From NCBI GenBank assembly GCA_032209605.1, contig JASFXZ010000016.1:2170001-2234000 (forward strand): a stretch of DNA of 64,000 bases. The letters run 5' to 3'. This document shows, in pieces, positions 12,501-27,500 of the stretch. Each line of letters starts with the position of its first letter. The first letter of the stretch is position 1. The notes under the pieces were generated by a model. The model saw nothing but the letters and a program-made list of their open reading frames with translations, searched no databases and was not told the DNA's origin. Both the position numbers and the translations under genes were made by a program. Source of the DNA: Mactromeris polynyma. Its lineage: Eukaryota; Mollusca; Bivalvia; Venerida; Mactridae.

Positions 12501-15500
12501 AAACATGTTACTATAACTTGTAAGTAAATATCTCAACTTTCTTATACCTAGAATTCCTCACTGATCTTTTGATTATAAACAGCCTGACAATTGAAACCAA
12601 CATATTTACTGAGGTAAAAGTTAATGTGAAACAATTTTTGCTGCATTAAATCAAATATAAACTACAGCTTTTTGATAGACCAGAACTGTATCAGATCTAG
12701 TTGATCAAAGGCACACAATGTTGCATCCACAGGACATTGCAGTTCTCTTCATTTATCCCTTCTAGAGTTCTCTCCCATTATCCTGTCTATACTACATGGA
12801 TATACAGTACTATAGAATGTATTAAGGGAGAGAACTCACGACAATCTCCGTAGGTTGCGTCCAATGAATCATCTCTTGTTCTAGACATTTTTCAGTATTT
12901 ATTCACCATACAATGCAGAGGAGGCATGGATTGAATTCTGCCAAGAGATTCTCCGTGGCCTTCAGTTCATAATCCATGGTTCAGACTCATGTACTGGTTA
13001 AAAACCCAGGGAAAGCAGCGATAAGTGATCCATGTTAGTGGTACTAATTTGTTTCACAATCAAATGAATGTAAGTTAAAATCCATCAAACAGATCCTGAC
13101 CACAGGAGATTGTCTCAAGTTCCCTCGCTTTATCTCTTCTAGAGTTCTCTCCCTTTATCCCTTCTACAGTATATGAATAAATGGATAAAGGGAGGGAACT
13201 TGTGACAATCTCCTGTGTTACTGACCCTCTTATATACCTTCTACAGTATAAAATGTATTAAATATATATTATATTTTAGAAGGTATATAGGAAGGGAGAT
13301 AACTCGTGACAATCCTCCTTGTACCATGGGCTTCTTCAGTGACTGTGTCTCTTGAAAATGGACACAATTTTATAATATTCCAAAAAAAGTCATTGCTTGA
13401 AATGCTACCAAAAAATAATGTTGAAAAAAAACATATACTCATTTTACATCATCAAACAAATAAAGTCATACAGTCTGCAATAATTTACTCAAGTAAGCAC
13501 ATGATCTGGCCTCGATCTCCCGAAACATCTCAATCTGATCTAAAACTCACCTCAGACATTATACTTTAAACGTTGAAATTTTTTCTCATACTGAGACTCG
13601 ACTCAAAATTGGTATTATTATTAAAAAAAAGCTTTTTCTCAGAAAAAAATCTAGAGGTCCAAAATGAGAATGGTCTCTAACTCTGGCACTGATTTGAGCA
13701 AAATCTCAATGTTGAGCTGAGATTTCTATTTGAGATGCTTTGGGAGATTGGAGCCTGGACTCACAATTCAGACAATTCACAAAACTGAGATAAGTGAGAC
13801 ATAACGTCCAATTTCAGTTGTAAGCTTAACTATAGCAGCCATGATTTGTTGGTTTGGTTGATTGGTAATTAGAATTTCTTGCATGATACACTTACTAAAT
13901 GTTGTAATGATAGGAATGAAACAAAAGAACCATTTTTGGACATTTTGATGGCATTGTAATAGAGGAGCAGTGAGAATATGAAAAAAGATGTCAAACTCAT
14001 CTGTTAATTTCCTTCTTCCTAGTCATAATATATTGCTAAGAATATGAGACTCTGCATTGGTTCATTGTAATAAACAGAACATAAACAAAGACAACAAAAG
14101 TAAACCCTTAAACATCAGTATTTGTGGCCATTTTCAGACTTAGATTTAAGATCAAGTTTTCGAAGTTAACTCACATGCAATATTTTATAAATATCAGATG
14201 GCTTCCTGTGTGACAGTACATATTGTCAACATGAGGGAATACTATTACCAGAGGCGAAGCCAAGGGTAATAATATTGTCTCGAATTACCAAACAAAAGAC
14301 AATGTAGACGCTGTAGTATTTGTTTGTTTTCCATTTCGAGCGTTAACATTATATGCTATCACTTTCCATGGGATCTGATATTTATTTTATTATACCGAAC
14401 AAATATTTTGCTATAAAGCTATAAAACTATAAAGTCAATGTGAAACAGAAACAATAAAGTGCCTATCTACTCGGACTATGTGAATTTCCAGTAGTCTATT
14501 TTTAGACCCGCACGAGGGCAAACACGTTGTGTCACAGGGTAAAATGTTATGTCACAGGGTAACATTACGTATTTGCTTATAGCGTGTACAAGTGAATTTT
14601 GCATGGACAAATCACGTGAGGTATAATAATATAAAATATCAGAAAATGTACTTATAAACATATGTCTTTATAAAGGCCTGTTACATGACAAAGAAATTTA
14701 ACAAACACAATTCGCTGATATGGAGGTTTTTTCTTGTTTTGGTGAGTCAGCATAGTGAGTATAAATATAGTGTTTGATAATAGAAATGTACTAGTGTATT
14801 AACAAATATATCGAGTGATAACAACATACTTTTCTTTGATAGAGTTGGTCGACACTTGCATCCTGTCTCTCACTGCCATGAAGAAAACTTCCTCTCTTGT
14901 GGAGAAAAAATAATCCAACATTGATTGCTGGAAAATATAATGTTAGTACCATATATAGTTGCGCCATGACACAATTCTTGCAAAAAGATTGGTAAATACC
15001 ACTAGACTGTCAATTATTATTAAAATGATAAGTACTGTATCTTCCATTAGTTAAGTAGTCATTCATATGTGCACAGGAAATTGTCATGAGTTATCTCCCT
15101 TTGTCCCTTTTACAGTTCTCTCCCTTTATCCCTTCAATTGTAATTGTATATATATGCTATAAAAGGGACAAAGTTAGATAACTCATGACAATCTGCTGTG
15201 GCAATTATTATCTCCTAATTGTCAAACATTTAAAAATACACATTTTTCTGAAAATTCTTTTGTTTCATAGTTTTATATCATTTTTCAACCGAGTGTTATT
15301 TATTTATGGTCACCAGTTGACCTACCAGTGTTTCTGGGTTACCAACCAGTACTGATGTGTTCTTTGGCAAGTAAATGACAATTTTCCCCACATGTATCTG
15401 AGGTAGAGGATTTTATGTTTTTCAGGGAAATACTAGCTTATTAAAATCATCTCCTCAAAAATGCTATCATGTCTACAAAGACAATGGTGTGCTTAGTCAA

Positions 15501-18500
15501 CTAAAAACATCACCATTAACCATGTGTATGTGATATCACAAAGAAACTTAAGTCTGATTTTCAGGATCAGGATCAATTTTTTGGATCAATTTTGAGATCA
15601 GGATCAAAGTTGGTGTTCACAAAGGATCAAGATCAAGTGAGTCAAATTTTCAGGATCAGTTGATCTGATCTTGATCCTGATCTTAATCCTTTGTGAACAC
15701 GGGGCCAGGAGATTGTCACGTGTATATAGTACTATATACTCATACTATAGATGTGATAAAGGAAAAGAAATAACTGTAGAAGGAATAAAGGGAGAGAACT
15801 GTAGAAGGGATAAAGGGAGAGAACTGTAGAAGGAATAAAAGAAAGAACTGTAGAAGGAATAAAGGGAGAGAACTGTAGAAGGGATTAAGGCAGAGAAATG
15901 TAGAAGGTATAAAGGGAGACACTTATAGAAAGAATACAGGGAAAGAATTGTGGAAAGGATTAAGGGAGAAAACTGTAGAAGGGATAGAGGTAGAGAACTC
16001 ATGAACTGTGGAAGATACTATAAAGTGTTACCTGAACTTCCCTGTTAGCATTGAACAACATGATACTGACAAAAGCCAGTACTTCACGAGCAATGGCATC
16101 ATTCCTTCTCGCTAAATGTGGAAGCACTTTGTTCACAACATCATGCGCATTGATTGCTGTTTGAATTTCACGTATATGGCCAAGTTGTCTATAAAGTAAT
16201 TAGATTAGGTATATTATATAATACAGTAAATATGAATACTGAAATGTACATAGTTTATTATTTTTTTACATATTTAAATTTTTCAATTATGAATATTCAT
16301 ACAAAACCATAAGTTATTGTCGCCGTTCAAAATGATGACAGCGTCCTTAACGATATGTAAAATAATCATAGAAAATGGCCATTATGCCAAAAGAAGACTG
16401 TGAAGAATGATCAATTTGTTCCCTTACACAAATTAAAAGTATAGTCACAGAAAACAAGAAAAATATTAACAAAACATTTGCTAATGGGCGTGAAAGGTCA
16501 ATAAAATAATACATTGTACCACTTTTCCTTTAAGAACATTTACAAAATCAAATGAAGTTCAATGATTCAGAGATTATGCCACGTGTAAAACAGAGATTGA
16601 AATTTAAATTTCATGGACAATAAAGTAATGAACTGAATACTTTTTCACTTTAGCATCTACAGAACCACTCGCCCAATCATCCGGTAGCTTCCTCTCTTCA
16701 TTGTGTATTATGGTTCTCAATATTTGCAGACATTTAACATCTAACTCTTCCTGTGATCTTGATGTTGAAACAGCAAATCTTATCTTCTTTGCAGATATCC
16801 TGAATGGTATAAAACAAGAATTATGCAAATTCTGTGCCTCATAACCAGGAGAATATACAATCAATTCCTGCTGACTCGATAAATCTTGCGCTTGTTTTAG
16901 GCTACACCTCGTCAGATGCTTCTTCACCTTTTTAATAATGTTTAGCACTGGTGTTAATCAACAACGATTCCGTTGGTAGACAGTTGACCTATCCAGTTTT
17001 CTTGGAATTAATTAACAACCAGTACTAACTTGCACTTCCACACTCACCTTGACAACTTTAGTGCATGAATCAGAGGTCAAGGACAAATGACAGTAGCTAA
17101 ATGTCACAGAAGTACATGACCTGCCAAACCCACTAATTTGAACTCGGACCTCTTGGGTGACAAACCACTCTAGTGCTCTAACCACTGAGCTAACCAGGAG
17201 AGCTCAGACACTTCGGGTGTAACACTGAGTACCATAGAAATTCCTACAGTCAGATAATTCTAAAATTCCCCTGCCCATTATGATGGCTTCTTATTTTGTC
17301 TCTCAAATCTAGAATTGTCACAGTATTAAAATACATGTAAAGTCGCACCTCGTTCATTCAAATTCATCGGGTCCGAAATTTTATTTCGAATAATTCATTG
17401 TTTGAATAACCCATTTCAATGGGACATGCCTATGATACATATCGGGCCCTGATAACTATTTCGGATGATACCAAGTATTCTGATAGAAGGTTGTCAAATA
17501 AACAAGGTCCGACTGTATTTCTTATTATACTTTGTGCCGTTAAGGAATGTGGTGTGCATTTCATGTCATATATATCTAATCCTATGAATTGTTTTTAATA
17601 ATTCCAATATTGTTTACTGAATCTAAAACTGCTACCACTTCTACTAACAATAACTTACACAACTGACACACAGAAGATTGTCAGAAGTTCTCTCCCTTTA
17701 TCACATCTAGAGTTATCTCCCTTTTAGAGATAACATTAGAAGGGAAATAAAAGGGGAGAGAACTCATGACAATCTCCTGTGAACTGACACACCGTAGAAA
17801 TTATATTTATTAGATGATCAAACATTCACTTTAAAAACTGGGATTAACTATGAATATCCTTTATAAGCAAATTAGGCCAACGACATTCAGATATACTTTT
17901 TATTCAACAATTTTATGAACAATATCATTAGTGTATTTTGGATAAGTCATTACTATATACTTAGGGTAAACAAAGTGTCTTTGAAATAGTGACATATCAA
18001 TAAAAATAATATAATCCTTTTCAGTTTCCAAGGCCGAATGCATGTCTCTTTACAAGCTATCCCTTTTACCGCTGGTTAGAGGGGTCTGTTTTTATCAGTT
18101 CACACAAATATGTGCATCCTTAACTGTTTGCATGGGAATTAAGGTATTGTAGCGGGATTATGGGTACAAGCATAATAATATGAATGATCAGTAGCGTTTT
18201 TATTATGCAAGGTAATATACAAATACACGTGACCATGCATATAATGTAGATGCCACTAGATATACCAGTATTCTTTGTCATATAACATGTTCAAAAATAT
18301 ATGTAAGGGCGTTATAAATATTAGCAAGATTTAACCAAGTGTTGTATAACATACCACTTAATTAACAACTTACTTTATGTAACATATAAAAAAAAATATT
18401 ATGAACATTGGAAAATTTTATAAAAAATTATGGAACATTGGAAAATTTTATAAAAAATTATGGAATTTTTGGAAAAATTTATAGCTTACATCATGGAAGA

Positions 18501-21500
18501 CGTGTCTGCTTTTGTTCAAGTTATTGAGAGCAATAAGTACATAAGATTCCGCAGAATGTTTTCATTACAGTAGAGTGACATGAGTTGTCTCCCTTTATCC
18601 CTTCTAGAGTTCTCTCCCTTAATCCCTTCTACAGTTCTCTCCCTTTACCCCTTCCATAGTATATAGTATATGTATGATTTAGAGTAGTATATATCTCTAA
18701 GTACTATGGAAGGGATAAAGAGAGAGAACTCTAAAAGGGATAAAAAGAGAGGACTCTAGAAGGGATAAAGGGAGAGAACTCATAACAAGCTCATGTGGTT
18801 TACACTACAAAAGAACTGTATACTGACAAACAAATCATATTATTTTTTATGATTGAGGTCCTGCTATGTAAATGTGGCTTTCCTTACACTGATATTTCTC
18901 ACTTGTACAATTATGAAAGCACCTAGTGACTAGCAAAAGAGTGATGAAAAATAGAAAGAAATTATACTATATATATATGAGCCTTTAAATGATGAACTTG
19001 TGGACAAAACAACATCGCATGCTGCATACAGTACATGCATGCTAGCGTTAGATGTAAATTTGATAAACAAGAATCAATTAGAAGAATGCAAGTAAGATGA
19101 TTACACAAACATATATATATATAATGTACAAACGGTTATTTGTCTAAACAGGCAAAAAAAATGTACTTAAAAAGTATTAGATACAGCACTTTTATTTTCA
19201 TACAATATTTGATAGTTGCGGATAGTAGATATTAAACGTGTGACGCATCCTGGCACAGGAGAAAGTGAAGAGTACTAGTAGCATAAGGACAGAAGTGTTC
19301 CGGTTATATGATGTGGAGATCTATATGATGTGGATCGGAGAGACTGGGAACTACTTCTTTTCCATATCCCGAAATGACTAAATTCCATGTGACCTGGTGA
19401 ACTAACAGAGATTCTGCATTCTTTCCCATTGTGGTTAGGGTTATCGTAAGTTTGCAACACGGAATATAATCCTTTCGGGGCATGGATTAAGAGTCATTCC
19501 CGATCAGGCTTCATGTGTGTGTGAGCGCGAGCATGGTTTTATTTACATACCTGTTTTTGTTTGTTTTATTTCTACTTCTATAAGAGTCCGCACCTATTCT
19601 AAATTGCAATAAAACACCATTCAAGCATTTTTAGGATAAAATAAATCTACTAAGGGACAAACTGCTAAAAAAGCATACGTTTAGAAAAATAAACTGCATG
19701 GGCAAAAATAAAATAATTTATAAGCACAACTTATCAGCATAATATTTTTTAACACACAAGACATGAAGGAACATGATCAAAGTGGCTTACAACCACAGGG
19801 GATTGTCATAAGTTCTCTCTCTTTATCCCTTCAAGAGCTATTTCCCATTATCCCTTCTATAGTATATATTTCAATACATACATATGTTATAGAAGAGATA
19901 AAGGGAGATAACTCTAGTAGGGATAAAGGGAGAGAACTTGTGACAATCTCCTGAAGTTGTAAGCCACTTTATAATGCTCCAATTATAATTTACTGGGGGT
20001 AAGCGGACTTATGAACACAGGGGTTATTATCTACTGACTTTTGAAAACCAACATATGAAGCTTAATGACCGCCATTCAAAGCATTTTCAAGTTATTGACC
20101 AACATTTTCTGTTTCTAGGTCACTGAAACTTTGACTTTTGATATACTGACTCACAGAAACACAAAGTCAACTGAAGACAATTGACCTAGGCATGTTTAAA
20201 AGCGGTTTGTCCAAGCGTTCTCCAGCTACTGATCAGAAAATGAAGGTCCTATCAACATAAGCAACATCACCACTAATCGTTGAAGGGGGCATACAAATCA
20301 CAAAATGCATGTACAATTTGTAAGTCCAAAAGAATGGCCTAACTTTCAAAGTCACACAAAAATGTAAAAACATTTAAAAATCAGCAATTTAAAGCAAATA
20401 AGTGGGCTGGTTCATGGGCAACCCATGAACTTTGTAATACATGAAATGATGTGGGACTCAATGGGCTTAAACTGTAACACCTTTTTTATGCAAAATTATT
20501 CATAAAAACTATAGATCTACAAAGTTTTCAGAAAAGAAATAAAAAAATAAAAATAATGCATTAGTAAAATTATAGAATATGAACTTATGTTGTGCAATTA
20601 TAACAATTTAGCAGCATAAAACATGCATAAATAACCTTAAAAAGTAAGACATATTACACTGCAATGTACAAATTCTCTTATAATTGTCTTGTAACATATA
20701 AACTTTCTTCCTTACTACAGTGTTCAAACTAAAGAATACAATAGATGATAATGCAAAATGTGGTCATAAATTACTGATATTTTAAAACTTTTCTGAAATC
20801 AACCAAAATAGGTCTTACATGTAGGTACAAATGAACTTTTCCATTCATATAATTGAAGTACCTAATCAATTTATCAGAAAATTAACTTTTTGTTTGTATA
20901 TATAGCAGCAACTAGCCGTAACCGCAGGAGATTGTCATGAGTTCTCTCCCTTTGTCTAGTCTACAGTTATTTCCCTTTATCCGTTCTACAGTAATTGTAT
21001 ATATAGTTCTATATAAACATATACTACAGAAGGGATAAATATAATTATATAGTACTATATACATATAATATAGAAGGGATAAGGGGAGAGAACTCTAGAA
21101 GATATAAAGGGAGAGAACTCATGACAATCTCCTGTGACCGTAACTAACAGGCATTTGTGATGTCATTAACTATTTAATGGTTGAATTATCCAAAATAGTA
21201 AATAGTTCATATTTAAATGATAATAACGAATTCAGTAACAATAATAATAACAATAATAAAGTATCAATTAGATAAAACAAACACTCAACAGAAATACAGT
21301 GTACTATTTATACTTACGCTAATTGGTCCAGTAACTTCCTGGTTAAAGCGTAACGTTTGCTGGGTTTCTTCTCATGCTGGTTGACAAAACATTTAACCAA
21401 GTTTTGAAACTCTTCACCAAGTGGCAATTGTTCATTACTACCCAACTCTGTGTACTCTGAAAAGACAATTGATAAATACAAATAAGCACTACAGTATTGA

Positions 21501-24500
21501 CTATAAGTATGTATTTCATATAAATACACCATAAATGTCCATTAAAGTGTTTTATTTATTTTGCTGAAAAAAATGAAATTGGTAAACTTAATTAAATTGC
21601 TTGCTGCTATTTCGCGTTACATAGTTCTGGTTCCGTGATATTCTGACAACTAAACATATACGGAAAGTACTGTAAAGAAATGGTATCGTCAGCATTAATT
21701 ATCTGCGAAAGATTTGAAAGAACAAACTGAATACAAAAGAAATCGATCCAAGTTTGTTTTTATTACTAAAAAGAAAACAGTGAAATACCTATTTAAAATT
21801 ATAATTGATATTTAAGAATAGAACATAACAAAATGGAACAGTTTTTGGCTGAAGCAATTATACAACTTATCACCATGGAACAGAGTACAAAATATATAAA
21901 TCCAAGCATACACAAGTCATACATTAAGCACCGAGTGTTATATGAAAAGGTCTGAAATTCCATTGCTTTCAATAATCTCCCATAAACTATTCCACTAAAA
22001 ATGACAGTGAGAATATAATGAAATGAACTATGCAACACTCAGAGCCCATCTGGGGAAATGTTGTCGGACTGCATATCAATACTTGATACTTAAATGGTTA
22101 TAAAAAGTATTTATTTTTTATCCTCAAACCTACCCAGCTGAACTTTGCCGCACAAACAATAGTTTAAGGATGGCAAAAACCTTGTTTTCGATGCAAAGCG
22201 CATGGTATCCTCGACTTGAAGAGAAAAGAAGGGCAATAACTTAAAACAAATAACACCAACCTCTTTTCGTTTTCAGTTTGAGTTGTTGTTGTACTGTGTT
22301 ATGTCCAACGTGTACCCTGCTACTGTTCTGGGCAAATGTGTGAAATTTAGCATTCAACTCCAACTCTGCTGCGTAATATTCCATGTTTCCCTTGAGAACA
22401 AATATATAACCATTATTACCATGCAGAATAACCACATGTTTCTGGCTTATTGTGAATAATTGTATATTTATTAAGATGTACAAGCAAAAGGAAGAAATTC
22501 CATCATAAATTGTGACATTACACTACAAAGGGAAACAACTATTACAGCATGTTACCTTTCTGACAGCACTTTTAGTGTCCCCTACTTTCATTTCTGTTGT
22601 AAATCGTTCTAATACAGTCACTAGAAGCTGTAAACAAGAAACAGGTCACAGTATTAAACATGAACAGTATATGCTTCCGAAAAAACTTAATTGTACATTT
22701 TGTATTTTATACATTTTACATAAATGTAAATGGCAAAAAAACAAGCACAGTTTCAAAAATAATTTTAAAATAGATTGTTGTAGAATAGCAGGAATAACTT
22801 AAAACTATGTGTTCAGATTAATGACCCATAACAAACAGAAGATGATTGTATTGAATTAAAACATCTTACAGATTTTGGGGTACTGGAAGCCGTCACTACA
22901 GCAGTCACTGATGTTACAATGCATTTCATATGAGCTGGATTCGTCAACATCGGTCCACTCACATCGCAGAATGCCTGAAGTTATGAAAATAAACTGCAAA
23001 CTATGGCAATTATATTAACATAGTAAGCCTATGTCCAAGTCATCTGTTCAGAATTATAATTTATATGTAAATGCAATGCGACTGTAAGTAACATGCTCAG
23101 ATCCAGAGTGGGTGGTGGAACCAGCAGTCTGGACCCCCTCTGAGATTTTGGCAAAATTGGGTTTTCAATATCTAATCCTAGATCAACAGGGTGTCCCAAA
23201 TTCAATGGCTTCACTGTTTTTGTCTGAAAGATCATGTCTGACCAGGAACTGGACCCTTCTGACATAAATTGTTGGATCTGCGCATGAGTAATATGGGTAA
23301 AATATAAAAAAACTCTGTTGGTAATAAGAACAAATTACTCTTAACGAGCCAGTAAATGTCACCTGATGTGTAATTTAATAATAATTGGGATCTAGGGCCA
23401 ACATTGGTAGAAGACCATCACCGATACATTCTAACGAAGCTGGGTTAACTAAGATGCTGCAGACAAGGTATGGATCAAACAATGACTTGCACTATGATGA
23501 AATGGATAACTACCACTGCTACCTGATAGCGAAACCTCAAATTACCTTTAAGGCTCATAACATAAGCTACTGATGATGAAAGCTGACTTAAGTGTAGTTA
23601 ACCTTAATCAACTTTATATAAGTTAAATTTACACGAAAATGATGTTAGGTCGCTGTGGTGTAGTGGTTAGCATAACGGACCAGCAATCCTTAGACCCGGG
23701 TTTGAATCCCTGTAGCGCCAATTGACCGATTTTTCATGTTCCTCAAAACATGCCTTTTCATTAAAGTAAATAAAAAGATATTATTCTAATAAATCTAAAG
23801 TAGGATACACATCATTGGTTGAGGTGTTCACAATGATAAATACTAGTACAACAATGTAAACCTTACCACTAATGCTGCTGCCAGGCTATCTGTCTGGAAG
23901 ATCTCATCAGGATACAAGTCCTTGTCAGGTGAGAAAAACGATGTGTAGAAGACCTAGATAAGTATGAACAAAAGATTAAGTGACAATGTGAATAATCTAT
24001 ATGTCCGGACCTTTTATTTCACCAAAAACTAATGGACGCCTCCATGACAAAACCTTTATTAGCGACGTTTGTATGACGTTGAGTATTTCCCAATTAAAGT
24101 TTTGACGTCACAACCTGAGCACTTTCTTGAAAGTGTTTTGGAGGCTTATTTGTGATTTATAGAATTAAATAAACATGATGTTGTGTTGTGTGATTTGTTT
24201 TTCTATTTTAAAAAACGGAAGACATTTTAATAATTAATGTATATTTTAGTAGTGTTTCTGATGTGACATCATTTTAAAGTTTACTTTTGTATTTTGTTCA
24301 TCATATTTGAATCGCTATAAAAAGAACAGTGGAAGTCTGATTTTAAATAAAATGATATATTACATGAAAGCAGAAAAATAAACCTATCAGAAAATACTTT
24401 TGTTGCTATTACAGGTTTTGTTATGGAACAGCTGAAATATTTGACCAAAGGAAAGTTCATTATTATGGTATGATTATAACATATCGATACGTTATGATAT

Positions 24501-27500
24501 CACTGGCCAAGTCGAGGTACGATAGCCACAATACAAAAAAACAAAAGTTCAATGAGAATTAATTGCATCTTAATTGTGTTTTGTAACCATGGTGATCAGA
24601 AACAGCTAATTTATTTGTATGATGTATCACATGTTTGCATGGTGAACATCCTGTACACTTCTGTTAAAGTTCCTGCTATGATGGATAATTCAAACTGATT
24701 TTCCTGTGAAAGCAACCATACATGAACATGGTTTCAAATGGACAGTTTTCGTTTATCATACTGACACGCCTCGTACAGGAAAATATAGACACGCCTTAAT
24801 TCGACAATCGCCTCTCTAAAAATTTAATGTTTTATCAGGTCACCTGGTTTGATTAGGTGATCTATCAGACTTCTATTTAATGAAAATGTATTCCTACTGA
24901 AAACCATTAGCCATAACTGAATTCCAATTTTCATAATAGTCAGGTAATCATTGATAGTGTACTTGGACATTAAGTCTGGTAGGTTGATCATTATGCCAAT
25001 CAAATGTGAAATTTTTACACCATTTTATATCTTATATGTATGGTATTATACTCACCTCAAGGAAAGGCATCACACCTTCTAGGATATAAAACATTCCACC
25101 ATGTACCCAACTACTCATATCATTCTCTGTGGCAACAGCGCTGGAAATCATGTCAAATACATGGTAAATAATATACAAATATATAAGGTTTTTGCCTGTT
25201 TATTAACTTTATAAAGTTTATTTGCAATACATTAGGCCATCTACCCAAATTAAATTGCGCAGCAGTGATCATGTAACAAAATAAATTATCAAAACAATAA
25301 TGACTACATATGAACGGGAGTCATTAATTGTTATTTATAAATATCTGATATAAAAGTATGTTTTGTTTTACAAGATAATTACAAAATGTAATCTGCTATA
25401 TGTACAGTAAAACCTCAATCATAGACCATCTAAATAATCAGACCATCTCAAAATTAAGACCACAATTTTCAAGTCTATTTTCATTGTTTTGCTGTGTAAT
25501 TCAAGCTCAATATTAAGACCACCTCAATAAGAAGACCAATATTTAAGGGTCCCAATTTAGGGTGGTCTTATTATTGAGGTTTTAAAGTATAGTAATATTT
25601 TGTTCGAAATAATTTGACAAAGTTGTTTAGAATGAATATAATTTACATTAAAACCAATCCCAATACTACAAACATCGTAGCACAACATAATAGTGACCAC
25701 AGCATGTTTACCTTTTTGATGGAGACATCTTTAGAAGTTCAAATGTTTTTTCTGAGACACTTTTTATTGATTCTGATAACTGATTGATTTCTCCAATCAC
25801 TGTACTGATGAAGTCCCACACTTGTCTGAAATTGTAAAGTTAATATCAATAGCCATAAATTAATATTGTTAGTTATTAATTAATAATAAATAACTTCTGA
25901 TCTTGATTTTCAGATACAAATACATGATAAATTATATTATATTGATTAAAGATTTCCCCAAGTTCTAGAAAACCATCATTGTTTAGTTCACTTTAACACA
26001 ACCAACAATCAACAGACCATCGCTAGAATGTAAACAAGTGGAGGAAAGCAGCAGAGGTATGGTCACCATATATTCACCAAACAGAGCCTCCGAATATACA
26101 ACTAGTATGTTTCCCCTCATGATAACCAATATTTAGAATTAAAAAAAGGAATTAATCAAATCGCAGCTTCTCCTAATCAAAGGTGAAATTTTTCATCGGA
26201 TATACATACTTAATTCATTGTTTTAATACCAGTTAAATCCACAGGAGATTGTCACAGGTTCTCTCAATTTATCCCTCTAGAATTCTCTCCCTTTACTAAT
26301 TTTATAGTATATTATATAGTACATAATTTTTATTTTTTTTTATGTACTATAGAATTGATAAAGGAAGAGAACTCTAGATGGGATAAAGGGAGAGAACTCA
26401 TTACAATCTCCTGTGATTAGAACTCAACAAGAGAAAGTACATGTAATTTCAATCACTTACTTGTGATGTTGTAAATCAGCAGCTCCACTTTCAATCAAAT
26501 TCTCAGCAGGCTTCATGTACACCCACATCATAAACTTGATAAAAGGTCTCTTAATATTACAGTCAATGTCATTATGATTGATCATCCAGAGTATTTCCTC
26601 CACAGGTAGAATTGTTTGACATAATGATTCAATAAACTTGTTCTCGCCCTGATGAAATACAACATTGTTATGATATTAAAGTCGGTCATCATTCATTTTA
26701 AATGTTCCGGTCATAATGGGCGAGCATTATTTTATGGGAATATCTTTAAACGCACTCAATGTTAGACCATTTCAGTTGCAAAGGAAGGTATTCATGTTTG
26801 TAATGCATGCAAGAGGATAATTGTAAATTCTACTTTTTTAAACCACTTCTATGGACGCAGCAACCTGCCACGAATGGCCCTAACATGAGAAACAACCTCC
26901 TTTCAACTATATATGTAGTATCAATTGTTTAAGAACTACAGAATTAACCATCAATTGAACCTCTATAGATCAACAGCCTCACAATATCGGCCAAACATTG
27001 TGTCTCCCAAAGGGTAATGTTCAGAAGAATAGCACAGCTGTAAATAGTTTAAATGATAAATGTTGCAGCTACAATGTATGATTGCTGTAGTCCCCAAAAG
27101 TTCCACTATATTACTTACTAAAATTTCTATTTGATGTGCATTTGATGTTGGTGTTACTGTACGTTACACACAAGAATTTGGACCAAAAATAAATGAATCT
27201 AAATAGTAATGTAAAGAGTAATCAAACTCAGTGATGCCAGCATTCCATGTTTCTGTGTTAAGAACATGGGCCAAGCATCACAAAACTATGTAGTACTAGT
27301 CTAACAACTCGGCAACCAGTACAGTAACCCTCAAGCCCGATATTTCTATCAGTACAGGTTCAAACCAATGAAAGATTCTCATAAGACGTAACTTCTCCCA
27401 TCAACTGTACATTACCTCAGCGCAGGTTGCCAGTAAGTCAACAAGATGGGCAAAGTAAGCTAAATGTCCTTCTTCAGCTTGATTGGTTAAAATATGTTCC

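Larger units (their letters stand above)
10174..14829 (-). other. Intron e47-e48, the longest intron
   Basis: It holds family M, C1, A4, A5 and A6, with AT-rich filler between. Around 14225-14620 there are words such as 'gaggcgaagccaagggtaat' and two 'tgtcacagggtaa' repeats that look like another old dispersed repeat. No coding signal. Confidence 0.6.
16800..21317 (-). other. Intron e44-e45
   Basis: It contains S3, C2 and A9 to A12, the densest run of family A elements. An 18400-18470 stretch has a tandem 'ggaaaattttataaaaaatt' duplication. Otherwise AT-rich filler. Confidence 0.6.

Noticed and set aside
15740..16002. Hydrophobic-looking minus-strand frames (LPLSLLQFSPF-type repeats)
   Set aside because: Translation of the expanded arm of A8, not a membrane protein.
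23649..23720. Functional tRNA gene
   Set aside because: Acceptor and T stems each have a mismatch and the anticodon arm is poor; kept only as tRNA-like.
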